A stretch of DNA of 64,000 bases from DASZBR01 sp035943935 (GTDB lineage Bacteria > Pseudomonadota > Gammaproteobacteria > DASZBR01). Made by a program: the position numbers and the translations under genes. Each line of letters begins with the position of its first letter. Position 1 is the first letter of the stretch. Shown piece after piece: positions 52,870-60,886 of this stretch. The notes beneath the pieces are model-generated. The model ran no database searches. It saw nothing but the letters and a program-made list of their open reading frames with translations, and was not told the origin of the DNA. The DNA is taken from the NCBI GenBank assembly GCA_035943935.1, contig DASZBR010000002.1, forward strand, positions 62,001 to 126,000, read 5' to 3'.

Positions 52870-53328
52870 TTATAAGGCAAGAGATTGGAGTTCAGGGGGG
52901 ACGTCCGCCGTGCCATTCTCTTCTTCCGCTAACCACTCATCCCGGTGTTTATGCCAGTATTTTTTATCCCATATTTCAAACTTATTTCCTTGACCGATCA
53001 GTACAACTTCTTTTTCTAAGTGCCCGTACTCTCTTAGTAATGTTGGTAAGAGGACGCGTCCGCTGCTATCCACTTCGATTTCAGTGGCGTGTCCAATCAG
53101 CAAACGCTGGATCCGCCGCGTTGCCTTATTAAAACTGGACAGTGCCTGAATCTTTTGTTCAATTTTTTGCCATTCATGTATCGGGTAGAGCAGTAAACAA
53201 GGTGAATCCGTATCAATTGTCAGAATTAATTTTTGGCCACTGTGTTGTTGTAATTCTTCGCGATAGCGAGTCGGAAGCGCCATGCGCCCCTTGCTGTCGA
53301 GATTTATGCCGTTAATGCCTCTGTACAA
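52870..53328 (-). CDS. mraZ: Transcriptional regulator MraZ
   Basis: A 152-residue protein with two SpoVT/AbrB-like repeats (INLDSKGRMALPTRYRE and IEVDSSGRVLLPTLLRE). MraZ binds TGGGN repeats upstream of its own gene and regulates the dcw cluster. Such repeats are present at 53338-53362. It is the first gene of the minus-strand dcw cluster and lies divergent from ispA. Confidence 0.95.
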   Translation of the reverse strand: MYRGINGINLDSKGRMALPTRYREELQQHSGQKLILTIDTDSPCLLLYPIHEWQKIEQKIQALSSFNKATRRIQRLLIGHATEIEVDSSGRVLLPTLLREYGHLEKEVVLIGQGNKFEIWDKKYWHKHRDEWLAEEENGTADVPPELQSLAL

Positions 53329-53337
53329 TTTACCGTC

Positions 53338-53362
53338 TCCGAATTATTCCCACTAATTCCCA
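53338..53362 (-). promoter_or_regulatory. MraZ operator (TGGGN direct repeats)
   Basis: Read toward mraZ: TGGGA, five bases, TGGGA, five bases, TCGGA. This is the N5-spaced TGGGN array known for MraZ, with two exact repeats and one degenerate. It lies just upstream of the mraZ start at 53328. Confidence 0.7.
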
Positions 53363-53474
53363 CACCACGACACATTTTTACACTCAACCACACTTTGATG
53401 CAAGTGGTTTTGTAAAATTTCCCACCGCCCCCCTAATTTTTGACGCACACGAATTAATCCCTTAGCCTTAGCGT

Positions 53475-54263
53475 ATGAACGCAACCGATCTAAAATATTA
53501 TTCCGAACGCATTGAGATTTTTCTCAACAAGAATCTTGTCAATACGTCTGATCCTCTTCATCAAGCGATGCGATATAGCGTATTAAATGGCGGAAAAAGA
53601 TTGAGACCACTTTTGGTTTATGCAGCGGGATTGGTCAGCGGCGCGGATTTACATAAATTAGATCACTGCGCTGCAGCGGTAGAATTCATTCATGCGTATT
53701 CTTTAATTCATGATGATCTACCTGCGATGGATGATGATGATTTCCGAAGGGGCATGCCGAGTTGTCATAAAAAGTTTGGCGAAGCCACAGCCATATTAGC
53801 TGGCGATGCGCTTCAGAGTTTGGCTTTTGAAATATTAGCTGAAAATAATAATCCAGAATTAATTAAAATACTTGCACGAGCGGTTGGTACAGAGGGCATG
53901 GTTTTAGGGCAAAGCATGGATATGCAATATAAACAAAAAGATCTCCCCGAAAAAATCCGCGAAACTATTCATAAAAATAAAACGGCTAAATTAATTATGG
54001 CGAGTGTTCAGTTGGGGGCTTTAACAGGAACTATTTCAGAAGATCATTATAAAAAATTAGTTTTATTTGCTGAAGATTTCGGCTTGGCGTTTCAATATCA
54101 CGATGACGCCCATGATGGCGAAGAAAATTGTTTGGCCAAAGCAGAATTTTTTTACAAAAAAGCTGAGGGTTATTTAGCGTCTTTATCCAATACAGAATTA
54201 TTCTTTCGAATATTAGCCATGATAAAAAGTAATAATAATGTCAGTGATAATGCAAACCATTGA
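53475..54263 (+). CDS. ispA: Farnesyl/geranyl diphosphate synthase, shortened
   Basis: A 262-residue trans-prenyltransferase. It shows GGKRLRP, the first aspartate-rich motif in LIHDDLPAMDDDD and the second as FQYHDDAHD. The segment that normally follows (a loop with the GKSTYP-like motif, about 30 residues) is missing; the chain passes directly into the last helix and ends at a point that overlaps the convergent SURF1 gene by 94 bases. It makes C15 isoprenoid precursors for undecaprenyl and quinone synthesis. Activity after the deletion is uncertain. Confidence 0.86.
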   Translation: MNATDLKYYSERIEIFLNKNLVNTSDPLHQAMRYSVLNGGKRLRPLLVYAAGLVSGADLHKLDHCAAAVEFIHAYSLIHDDLPAMDDDDFRRGMPSCHKKFGEATAILAGDALQSLAFEILAENNNPELIKILARAVGTEGMVLGQSMDMQYKQKDLPEKIRETIHKNKTAKLIMASVQLGALTGTISEDHYKKLVLFAEDFGLAFQYHDDAHDGEENCLAKAEFFYKKAEGYLASLSNTELFFRILAMIKSNNNVSDNANH

Positions 54264-54796
54264 AATGCAAAAATAATATGTTTCTCTGATTTAACATTAA
54301 TAGGCAGTGTCACGGGTGTATGGCTGACGACGACGTACGGATAAAATTCATGTTTAAGTTGTTTGCTTAATTTTTCAGTGTCTACATCGGGCGAAATAAT
54401 ATCCAGCGCTCCCTTGATCGTTTGTTCCCCAAAGATAGGCGAAATATTTTTAGCATCCGTGTCTGACACCACTCCCCGATCCACCAGAATCATTTTCGTC
54501 GACCCAAAAATATTGAAGGGCGTAAGAACTTCATATCCCTCTTTGTTTTTCAGCAAAATCGAATGGTCATTGTCGAATCGACCCGTCAATTGAATCTTAA
54601 AATAGCGGAGATTTTCTTGCTTGGTATTCAATGTCGTCGCGTTGATGAGGGTTTGGCTGCGTTCAAAATACTGCATTTTAAGCAGTTTTTTAAATTCTGC
54701 GCGGTTGAGTTGCCAGAATCCCAAGTTGAGGAGTGCACTAAATATAACTAAAGTAATCAGCGTCGTGAGTAATGTCGGGCGGAAAGTGTATTTCAT
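54170..54796 (-). CDS. SURF1 family cytochrome oxidase assembly protein
   Basis: A 208-residue protein with membrane helices at the N-terminus (TLITLVIFSALLNLGFWQL) and C-terminus (IIFAFQWFALSLTLLLLF), a periplasmic domain between, and the SURF1 landmarks GFWQLNRAEFKK and FAFQWFALS. It helps heme insertion into cytochrome c oxidase. Its 3' end overlaps ispA by 94 bases, and the start lies 62 bases from divergent murF. Confidence 0.88.
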   Translation of the reverse strand: MKYTFRPTLLTTLITLVIFSALLNLGFWQLNRAEFKKLLKMQYFERSQTLINATTLNTKQENLRYFKIQLTGRFDNDHSILLKNKEGYEVLTPFNIFGSTKMILVDRGVVSDTDAKNISPIFGEQTIKGALDIISPDVDTEKLSKQLKHEFYPYVVVSHTPVTLPINVKSEKHIIFAFQWFALSLTLLLLFIMANIRKNNSVLDKDAK

Positions 54797-54857
54797 GGTT
54801 ATCGTTTCGTTAAATTCCAGTTATCATATAGACCACTATTTCAGACAGGAATGTATC

Positions 54858-56150
54858 ATGATTGCGTTTTCACTTAAAGATTTACCTGCGTTTAATGGCA
54901 TTAGTTTTGACACCCGCACGCTGAAGCCCGGCAATCTCTATTTTGCGATTTTGGGTGAGAGTAAAGACGGCCATGACTTCGTTGATCAAGCTCGACGGAA
55001 CGGGGCGGCGGGTGCGGTGGTTTCAAAGCCGGTCACATCACCACTGCCTACCGTCCAAGTCGAAGACACGACGAAAGCCTTGGGTGAATTTGGCAAAATG
55101 ATTCGTGATAAATTTTCGATTCCACTTGTTGGGCTTACGGGTAGCAATGGCAAGACGACGACTAAAAATATGATCGCGGCTATTTTTACGGAAGCAGGGT
55201 TAAATCCGTTGGCCACAGAGGGTAATTACAATAATCAATGGGGTGTGCCGTTGATGCTCTCCCGACTGACGAAAGAACATAAATCAGCTGTCATCGAAAT
55301 GGGCATGAACCACTTTGATGAAATCCGTTATCTCACCCATCTCGCTCAGCCGACCATTGCATTAATTACGAATGCCGGCCCAAGTCATCTTGAGGGGGTG
55401 GGTGGAAAAGTCGAAGGCGTTGCTAAAGCGAAAGGCGAAATTTTTGAAGGTTTATCCAAAGATGGCGTTGCGGTGATCAATGCTGATGACAAGTTTGCGG
55501 ATTTCTGGAAAAAATTAGCGGGTTCTCGAAAGATTATTACGTTTGGATTAGCGCATCCTGCCGATGTTCACGGTGAAATTATTCCCGGCGGATTTAGCCT
55601 GAATTATTTAGATCATAAAATCAATATTAAATTAGATTTGTTGGGTAAACATAATATTATGAATGCATTGGCGGCATCAGCGGTGGGAATTGCAAACCAT
55701 ATCAAAGTAGACGTTATTAAATCAGCGCTTGAAAAAATGAATCCTGAACACGGCCGTATGGAAGTCAAGCAAGGGTTGAACGGCGCAAAAATTATTGATG
55801 ATACGTATAATGCAAACCCATTATCTTTTAGAGCAGCGATAGAAAGTATTTCGCATGACAAAGCCAAGAAAATATTGGTCTTAGGCGATATGCGTGAATT
55901 AGGCGAAACGGCTGTTGAGCTTCATCGTGAGTGTGGAAAATTGGCCAAATCTTCAGGCATTGATCAAATATTTGCGACGGGCGAATTAATGAAAGAATTT
56001 GTCAAAAGCTTTGGCGAACATGCGCAACACTATAATAATCAAGCAGAATTAATTAAGGCTTTATTACCCTGTTTATCGAAAGATGTTTTAGTGTTGGTGA
56101 AGGGTTCGCGCTCGATGAAAATGGAGAATGTCGTTAATGCCATTACCTAA
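54858..56150 (+). CDS. murF: UDP-MurNAc-tripeptide:D-Ala-D-Ala ligase
   Basis: A 430-residue Mur ligase with complete three-domain layout: SFDTRTLKPGNLYFAI in the N-terminal domain, the ATP loop GLTGSNGKTTTKNM and VIEMGMNHFDEI in the centre, and DDTYNANPLSFRAAI in the C-terminal domain. The ATG at 54858 is preceded by AGGA. It adds D-Ala-D-Ala to make the pentapeptide used by MraY. It is detached from its usual place between murE and mraY. Confidence 0.95.
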   Translation: MIAFSLKDLPAFNGISFDTRTLKPGNLYFAILGESKDGHDFVDQARRNGAAGAVVSKPVTSPLPTVQVEDTTKALGEFGKMIRDKFSIPLVGLTGSNGKTTTKNMIAAIFTEAGLNPLATEGNYNNQWGVPLMLSRLTKEHKSAVIEMGMNHFDEIRYLTHLAQPTIALITNAGPSHLEGVGGKVEGVAKAKGEIFEGLSKDGVAVINADDKFADFWKKLAGSRKIITFGLAHPADVHGEIIPGGFSLNYLDHKINIKLDLLGKHNIMNALAASAVGIANHIKVDVIKSALEKMNPEHGRMEVKQGLNGAKIIDDTYNANPLSFRAAIESISHDKAKKILVLGDMRELGETAVELHRECGKLAKSSGIDQIFATGELMKEFVKSFGEHAQHYNNQAELIKALLPCLSKDVLVLVKGSRSMKMENVVNAIT

Positions 56151-56520
56151 AAAAGTAGCGCTTGTGGTTGACGATGATGGTTCAATTCGAGCAGAAATCA
56201 TTAAAATTTTAAAAAGTTTTAATTATGATATTGTGGAAGCAGTCAATGGCCGAGACGGCGTACAGAAATTCCAGCAACAAAAATTTGATTTAGTGACGAT
56301 GGATTTTTTGATGCCAGAATTAAATGGTGCAGAGGCGGTCAGTGTCATTCGGCAGTTGGATAAAAATGTTTTGATTGTAGGCTTAAGTTCGTCGCATACT
56401 CGCATGGAAGCGGAGTGTAAGAGATTACATGTAGAGATTCCTGTTTTATCGAAATTTGAGATGCCTGAAATACTAACGAACTATATAAAGGGGATTGACG
56501 ATGGAAGAGGCGCAAGCTAA
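56137..56520 (+). CDS. Receiver-only response regulator (1)
   Basis: A CheY-like receiver of 127 residues with VVDDDGS, the phospho-acceptor Asp in LVTMDFLMPELNG and the switch Ser in GLSSS. A Lys in PVLSKFEMPE completes the site. There is no output domain. The ATG at 56137 has GGAG 10 bases upstream and overlaps murF by 14 bases; ATG at 56128 is too near that site. The next gene encodes a second receiver and overlaps it by 20 bases. Confidence 0.85.
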   Translation: MPLPKKVALVVDDDGSIRAEIIKILKSFNYDIVEAVNGRDGVQKFQQQKFDLVTMDFLMPELNGAEAVSVIRQLDKNVLIVGLSSSHTRMEAECKRLHVEIPVLSKFEMPEILTNYIKGIDDGRGAS

Positions 56521-57049
56521 AAAGCCACGTGCTTTAGTAGTTGAAGATGTCGATATGTTACGTAGGGTTTTAGGCAAGCAATTAAAAGAACTGGGGTTTG
56601 TTGTTTCCTACGCAGTAACAAGTCAGGGTGCCCTTGCTTTTTATGGTGAAACAAATCCGTTTGATGTGGTCTTTATGGATCATTTGATGAAAGGGAGTGA
56701 GACTAATGGTGCAGAAGCGGCTTTTAATATCAGAAAAAAAGACAGTGCTGTTTGTATCATTTGTTTAACAGCCACACCCGTGCAGATGCAAGCTGAGTTA
56801 CTCGAAAAATTTGCGGTCGAGAAACTAGATGAGATTGAAGGGTTATGTGTGGTTAACAAACCTTATAAGCTCGATTGTCTTAAACTTATCCTTCAATTGC
56901 ATGGCTTTATTCTCAAAGATTCTACTGCATCACAGTTGAGAGAATTTGATGTACAGATTCAACAGAGTATTGTGGCTAATGACAGTGAATCCTCTACGGA
57001 AAAAGCTCATGTAAATTCGCCAAGCCCCAGTCGAAAAGATAGTGAATAG
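56501..57049 (+). CDS. Receiver-only response regulator (2) with C-terminal tail
   Basis: A 182-residue protein starting MEEAQAKKPRALVVEDVDM, with the phospho-acceptor Asp in DVVFMDHLMKGSE and the switch Thr in CLTATP. A Lys in VVNKPYKL completes the site. A helical tail of about 60 residues follows, ending in SPSPSRKDSE. There is no DNA-binding domain. GGGGA lies 7 bases before the ATG. The 3' end overlaps the convergent pncC gene by 56 bases. No histidine kinase is near. Confidence 0.85.
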   Translation: MEEAQAKKPRALVVEDVDMLRRVLGKQLKELGFVVSYAVTSQGALAFYGETNPFDVVFMDHLMKGSETNGAEAAFNIRKKDSAVCIICLTATPVQMQAELLEKFAVEKLDEIEGLCVVNKPYKLDCLKLILQLHGFILKDSTASQLREFDVQIQQSIVANDSESSTEKAHVNSPSPSRKDSE

Positions 57050-57500
57050 TCGCTAACCGAATACTTTCACGACTGCCCGTAAAATATTCGCTCGTCGTTC
57101 GCGTATCGGTCATCGATGTTGCCAATCCAAACCAGATTGTACCCACAGGTTTTTCTTTCGTTCCACCATCTGGACCTGCAACGCCCGTGACGGAAATCGC
57201 AAAATCGACTGGGCTTTTGTTCAATGCACCTTCGGCCATTTTCTCTGCGGTTTCCTTACTGACTGCGCCATAAGCCTGAATAATATTTTCAGGAACGTCT
57301 AATAATTCTTGTTTAGAAAGATTGGAGTAGGTCACAAAGCCGCGCTCGAAAAATTTGGAGCTGCCGGGAATGCCGGTTAATGCAAATGCTATTCCTCCGC
57401 CGGTACAGGATTCCGCAACCGCACATTTTAATTTCTTTTTACGCAAGAATTGGCCCCATTTTTCCGCCAGAATGCTAATATTCTCGTCTAATAGTTTCAT
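56994..57500 (-). CDS. pncC: CinA C-terminal domain amidohydrolase (PncC-like)
   Basis: A 168-residue stand-alone CinA-C domain with AVAESCTGGGIAFALTGIPGSS, written as AVAESCTGGGIAFALTG then IPGSS, where the Ser is the nucleophile. ISVTGVAGPDGGTKEKPVGT follows. It deamidates nicotinamide mononucleotide in NAD recycling. The CinA N-terminal domain is absent, as in E. coli PncC. It is divergent from mutS and overlaps the receiver gene by 56 bases. Confidence 0.93.
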   Translation of the reverse strand: MKLLDENISILAEKWGQFLRKKKLKCAVAESCTGGGIAFALTGIPGSSKFFERGFVTYSNLSKQELLDVPENIIQAYGAVSKETAEKMAEGALNKSPVDFAISVTGVAGPDGGTKEKPVGTIWFGLATSMTDTRTTSEYFTGSRESIRLATIHYLFDWGLANLHELFP

Positions 57501-57514
57501 ACAGGGAATCTCCT

Positions 57515-59908
57515 ATGAGCATTGAACAGCATACCCCCATGATGCAGCAGTATTTGCGTATTAAAAGTGAGCATGAGGATAAATTAGTATTCTACCGCAT
57601 GGGCGATTTTTATGAGTTATTTTTTGAGGATGCCAAAAAAGCCGCAAAACTATTAGATTTAACGCTTACCAAGCGCGGTCAATCGAATGGCGAGCCGATT
57701 CCGATGGCAGGAATTCCATACCACGCTGCCGAAAATTATTTAGGCAAATTAATTAAAGCCGGCGAATCTGTTGCCATATGCGAACAAATCGGCGATCCCG
57801 CGACATCCAAAGGGCCAGTAGACAGACAAGTTGTCAGAATTATTACACCGGGTACTGTCACAGACGAGGCTTTATTAGAAGATCGCAAAGATAATTTATT
57901 AGTTGCGATTCATCGCGATCAATTACGGTTTGGATTAGCCAGTTTAGATTTATCCAGTGGCAGATTTATATTACAAGAACTCCACTCAGAAGAAGCAGTT
58001 TTAAGTGAACTGGAAAGATTAAAACCTGCTGAAATACTGGTCCGCGAAGAAGGGGCTTATGATCCCGTATTAAAAAATAGATCGGGCATTAGAAGAAGAG
58101 GGGCATGGGAATTTAATTTTGAGACAGCCAAGCAATTATTATTATCCCATTTTAAAACGCATGATCTTTCAGCATTTGGATGTGAAGAATTACCGTTAGG
58201 ATTAATGGCCGCGGGTGCATTAATGCATTATGCGCGTGAAACACAACGCACAGCTTTGCCCCATATTAAAACATTGCGAGTAGAGCGTTCTGAAGATCAC
58301 CTAATTCTTGATGCTGCAACGCGAAGAAATTTAGAGCTAGATACTAATCTTCAGGGCGGCATAGATAATACGTTATCCAGTGTCATAGACAGAACATCGA
58401 CAGCAATGGGCAGTCGATTATTACGACGATGGTTAAATCAGCCTTTAAGAGATCGAAATATCTTACAGCAACGCCAGCAAATAATTTCTGGATTTCTCGA
58501 GAATAGATCTTATGTAAATCTACAAGAATATTTAAGGGAAATTGGCGACATAGAAAGAATTCTAGCGCGCGTGGCGTTGAAATCAGCACGGCCCAGAGAT
58601 TTGGTTCAATTAAGATCAGCTATTCGGGTATTGCCCTTTATCAAAAATCAACTGGCCAGTTTTAGTATTGCTCGCATTCAAAATTTGGCGAATAAAATTA
58701 ATTTATTTGAGAATTTATTACAGATATTAAATATTGCTTTGATAGACAATCCGCCGATGTTAATCAGAGACGGTGGAGTTATAGCCGAAGGCTATCATGC
58801 GGAATTAGATGAATTAAGAATGCTCAGCGAGAATGCAAACCAATATTTAATTGATTTGGAAATGCGTGAACGCGAACGCACAAATATTTCCACACTTAAA
58901 GTCGGATATAACCGCATACATGGCTATTATATTGAAATTAGCGCGGCTCAATCTAAAAATGCACCCATTGAATATCAGCGCAGACAAACTCTCAAAAACG
59001 CTGAAAGATATATCACGCCAGAATTAAAGCAATTTGAAGATAAAGTTTTAAGCGCAAAATCCAAAGCATTAACACTCGAAAAGTTTTTATATGATGATTT
59101 ATTGGAAATTATTTTAAAAGATTTATCTCAGCTTCAAGATACGGCTGCAGTAATAGCAGGTATTGATGTCTCGTGTAATTTTGCAGAACGCGCAGAGACT
59201 TTACATTGGGTCTGTCCAGAATTAACGAATAATACAGAATTAAATATAGAAGCTGGCCGACATCCGGTGATTGAATTTACGCAACAAAATCCCTTCGTTC
59301 CCAACGATATTAATTTATTGCCTAATAGACGCATGTTAATTATTACGGGGCCGAATATGGGTGGTAAGTCGACTTATATGCGACAAACGGCTTTAATAAC
59401 TTTATTGGCCCATATTGGATCGTTCGTTCCGGCTAAAAAAGCAGTCATAGGCAATATAGACAGAATATTTACACGCATTGGCGCGGCGGATGATTTGGCG
59501 GGTGGTCGTTCGACGTTTATGGTGGAAATGACGGAAACGGCGAATATTCTTCATAACGCAACCGAAAATAGCTTGGTTTTGATGGATGAGATTGGTCGAG
59601 GTACTAGTACTTTTGATGGTTTGTCGTTAGCATGGTCATGCGCGCATTACTTGGCAGATAATATTAAAGCTTTCACACTATTTGCCACACACTATTTTGA
59701 ATTAACAACATTGCCAGAAGAGTGTGAGGGAATTGTTAACGTCCATTTAGATGCCGTAGAACATGGCGATCACATAGTATTTTTACATGCAGTACAGGAA
59801 GGCCCGGCGAGTAAGAGTTATGGATTACAAGTCGCGCAATTAGCCGGTATACCTATTTCGGTTATTGAAAAAGCCAAAGAAAAATTAAGAACATTGGAGA
59901 TGAAGTAA
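57515..59908 (+). CDS. mutS: DNA mismatch repair protein MutS
   Basis: A 797-residue MutS. The mismatch-reading FYE lies in RMGDFYELFFEDAKKA, the connector and lever domains follow, and the ATPase has Walker A GPNMGGKSTYMRQ and MDEIGRGTSTFDG. The dimerisation end is short compared with the E. coli protein (853), mainly because the C-terminal tetramer tail is missing. It finds mismatches and signals to MutL. tsaC starts 1 base after it. Confidence 0.96.
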   Translation: MSIEQHTPMMQQYLRIKSEHEDKLVFYRMGDFYELFFEDAKKAAKLLDLTLTKRGQSNGEPIPMAGIPYHAAENYLGKLIKAGESVAICEQIGDPATSKGPVDRQVVRIITPGTVTDEALLEDRKDNLLVAIHRDQLRFGLASLDLSSGRFILQELHSEEAVLSELERLKPAEILVREEGAYDPVLKNRSGIRRRGAWEFNFETAKQLLLSHFKTHDLSAFGCEELPLGLMAAGALMHYARETQRTALPHIKTLRVERSEDHLILDAATRRNLELDTNLQGGIDNTLSSVIDRTSTAMGSRLLRRWLNQPLRDRNILQQRQQIISGFLENRSYVNLQEYLREIGDIERILARVALKSARPRDLVQLRSAIRVLPFIKNQLASFSIARIQNLANKINLFENLLQILNIALIDNPPMLIRDGGVIAEGYHAELDELRMLSENANQYLIDLEMRERERTNISTLKVGYNRIHGYYIEISAAQSKNAPIEYQRRQTLKNAERYITPELKQFEDKVLSAKSKALTLEKFLYDDLLEIILKDLSQLQDTAAVIAGIDVSCNFAERAETLHWVCPELTNNTELNIEAGRHPVIEFTQQNPFVPNDINLLPNRRMLIITGPNMGGKSTYMRQTALITLLAHIGSFVPAKKAVIGNIDRIFTRIGAADDLAGGRSTFMVEMTETANILHNATENSLVLMDEIGRGTSTFDGLSLAWSCAHYLADNIKAFTLFATHYFELTTLPEECEGIVNVHLDAVEHGDHIVFLHAVQEGPASKSYGLQVAQLAGIPISVIEKAKEKLRTLEMK

Positions 59909-59909
59909 T

Positions 59910-60854
59910 ATGAAAGAAATCAATAAAGCCATTCAATTATTAAAAAAAGGCGAGTGTGTCGCAATTCCTACCGAAACGGTTTATGGCTTAGCGGCAGATG
60001 CGAATAATCCCAAGGCCATAAAAAAAATATTTGCATTAAAAGGCCGTCCGCAAAATCATCCTCTCATATTACATATTGCTTCTGTTAAAGAATTAGCCGA
60101 TTGGGTTGAAACTATTCCTGAGAATGCAAAAAAATTAATGAAATCTTTTTGGCCCGGTCCCATGACCCTGATATTTGCTGTTAAGAAAAATAAATTAAAA
60201 CTTACTAATACTAAAATTATTACCGGTAATCAAAATACGATTGGTATACGCATGCCATCCCATCCTATAGCACGCAAATTATTGAAATTATTTAAGGGTC
60301 CGGTTGTTGCTCCTTCGGCAAATAAATTTGGTCATGTCAGTCCGACGCGTGCTGAGCATGTCAAATCTGAATTTGGAAATAAATTAAAATTAATTTTAGA
60401 CGGCGGTCGATCCAGTTTAGGCATTGAATCCACGATTATAGATATCACAGAAACGCCTGCACGATTATTGCGTCCAGGGCCATTAAGTATTCACAAAATT
60501 AAAAAACTTTCAGGTGTAACCGTAATTTCAACAAATTCCAAAAAATCGCCGAGAGTATCGGGTAGTTTGAAATCGCATTATGCGCCTAAAACGCCCGTTA
60601 TATTATTTGCTAAAAACATTAAATGCCAAAAAAATAATATCGCTGTTATGAGTATTACGTTTAAGCCGAATAAAAATTATAAAGGGAGTGTTTTGGTTAA
60701 GATGCCTAATAATCCTGATAAATATGCACAAAAGTTATATGCAGTATTAAGAACGTTAGATCACAAGAAACTGGATATTATATATATAGAAACACCGCCG
60801 AACAAACCCGAGTGGTTAGCCGTAAGAGATAGGTTGATGAGAGCAGCAAAATAG
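59910..60854 (+). CDS. tsaC: Threonylcarbamoyl-AMP synthase (YrdC-Sua5)
   Basis: A 314-residue enzyme with the YrdC domain (VAIPTETVYGLAADA, KGRPQNHPLILH, PSANKFGHVSPT) and a C-terminal Sua5 extension beginning after SPRVSGSLKSHYAPKTP. It makes L-threonylcarbamoyl-AMP for the t6A modification of tRNAs. E. coli TsaC lacks the Sua5 part, so this is the long Sua5 form. It lies 1 base after mutS. Confidence 0.92.
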   Translation: MKEINKAIQLLKKGECVAIPTETVYGLAADANNPKAIKKIFALKGRPQNHPLILHIASVKELADWVETIPENAKKLMKSFWPGPMTLIFAVKKNKLKLTNTKIITGNQNTIGIRMPSHPIARKLLKLFKGPVVAPSANKFGHVSPTRAEHVKSEFGNKLKLILDGGRSSLGIESTIIDITETPARLLRPGPLSIHKIKKLSGVTVISTNSKKSPRVSGSLKSHYAPKTPVILFAKNIKCQKNNIAVMSITFKPNKNYKGSVLVKMPNNPDKYAQKLYAVLRTLDHKKLDIIYIETPPNKPEWLAVRDRLMRAAK

Positions 60855-60886
60855 TTTTTTAAAACATTCTTCGAAGGAGAATATAC

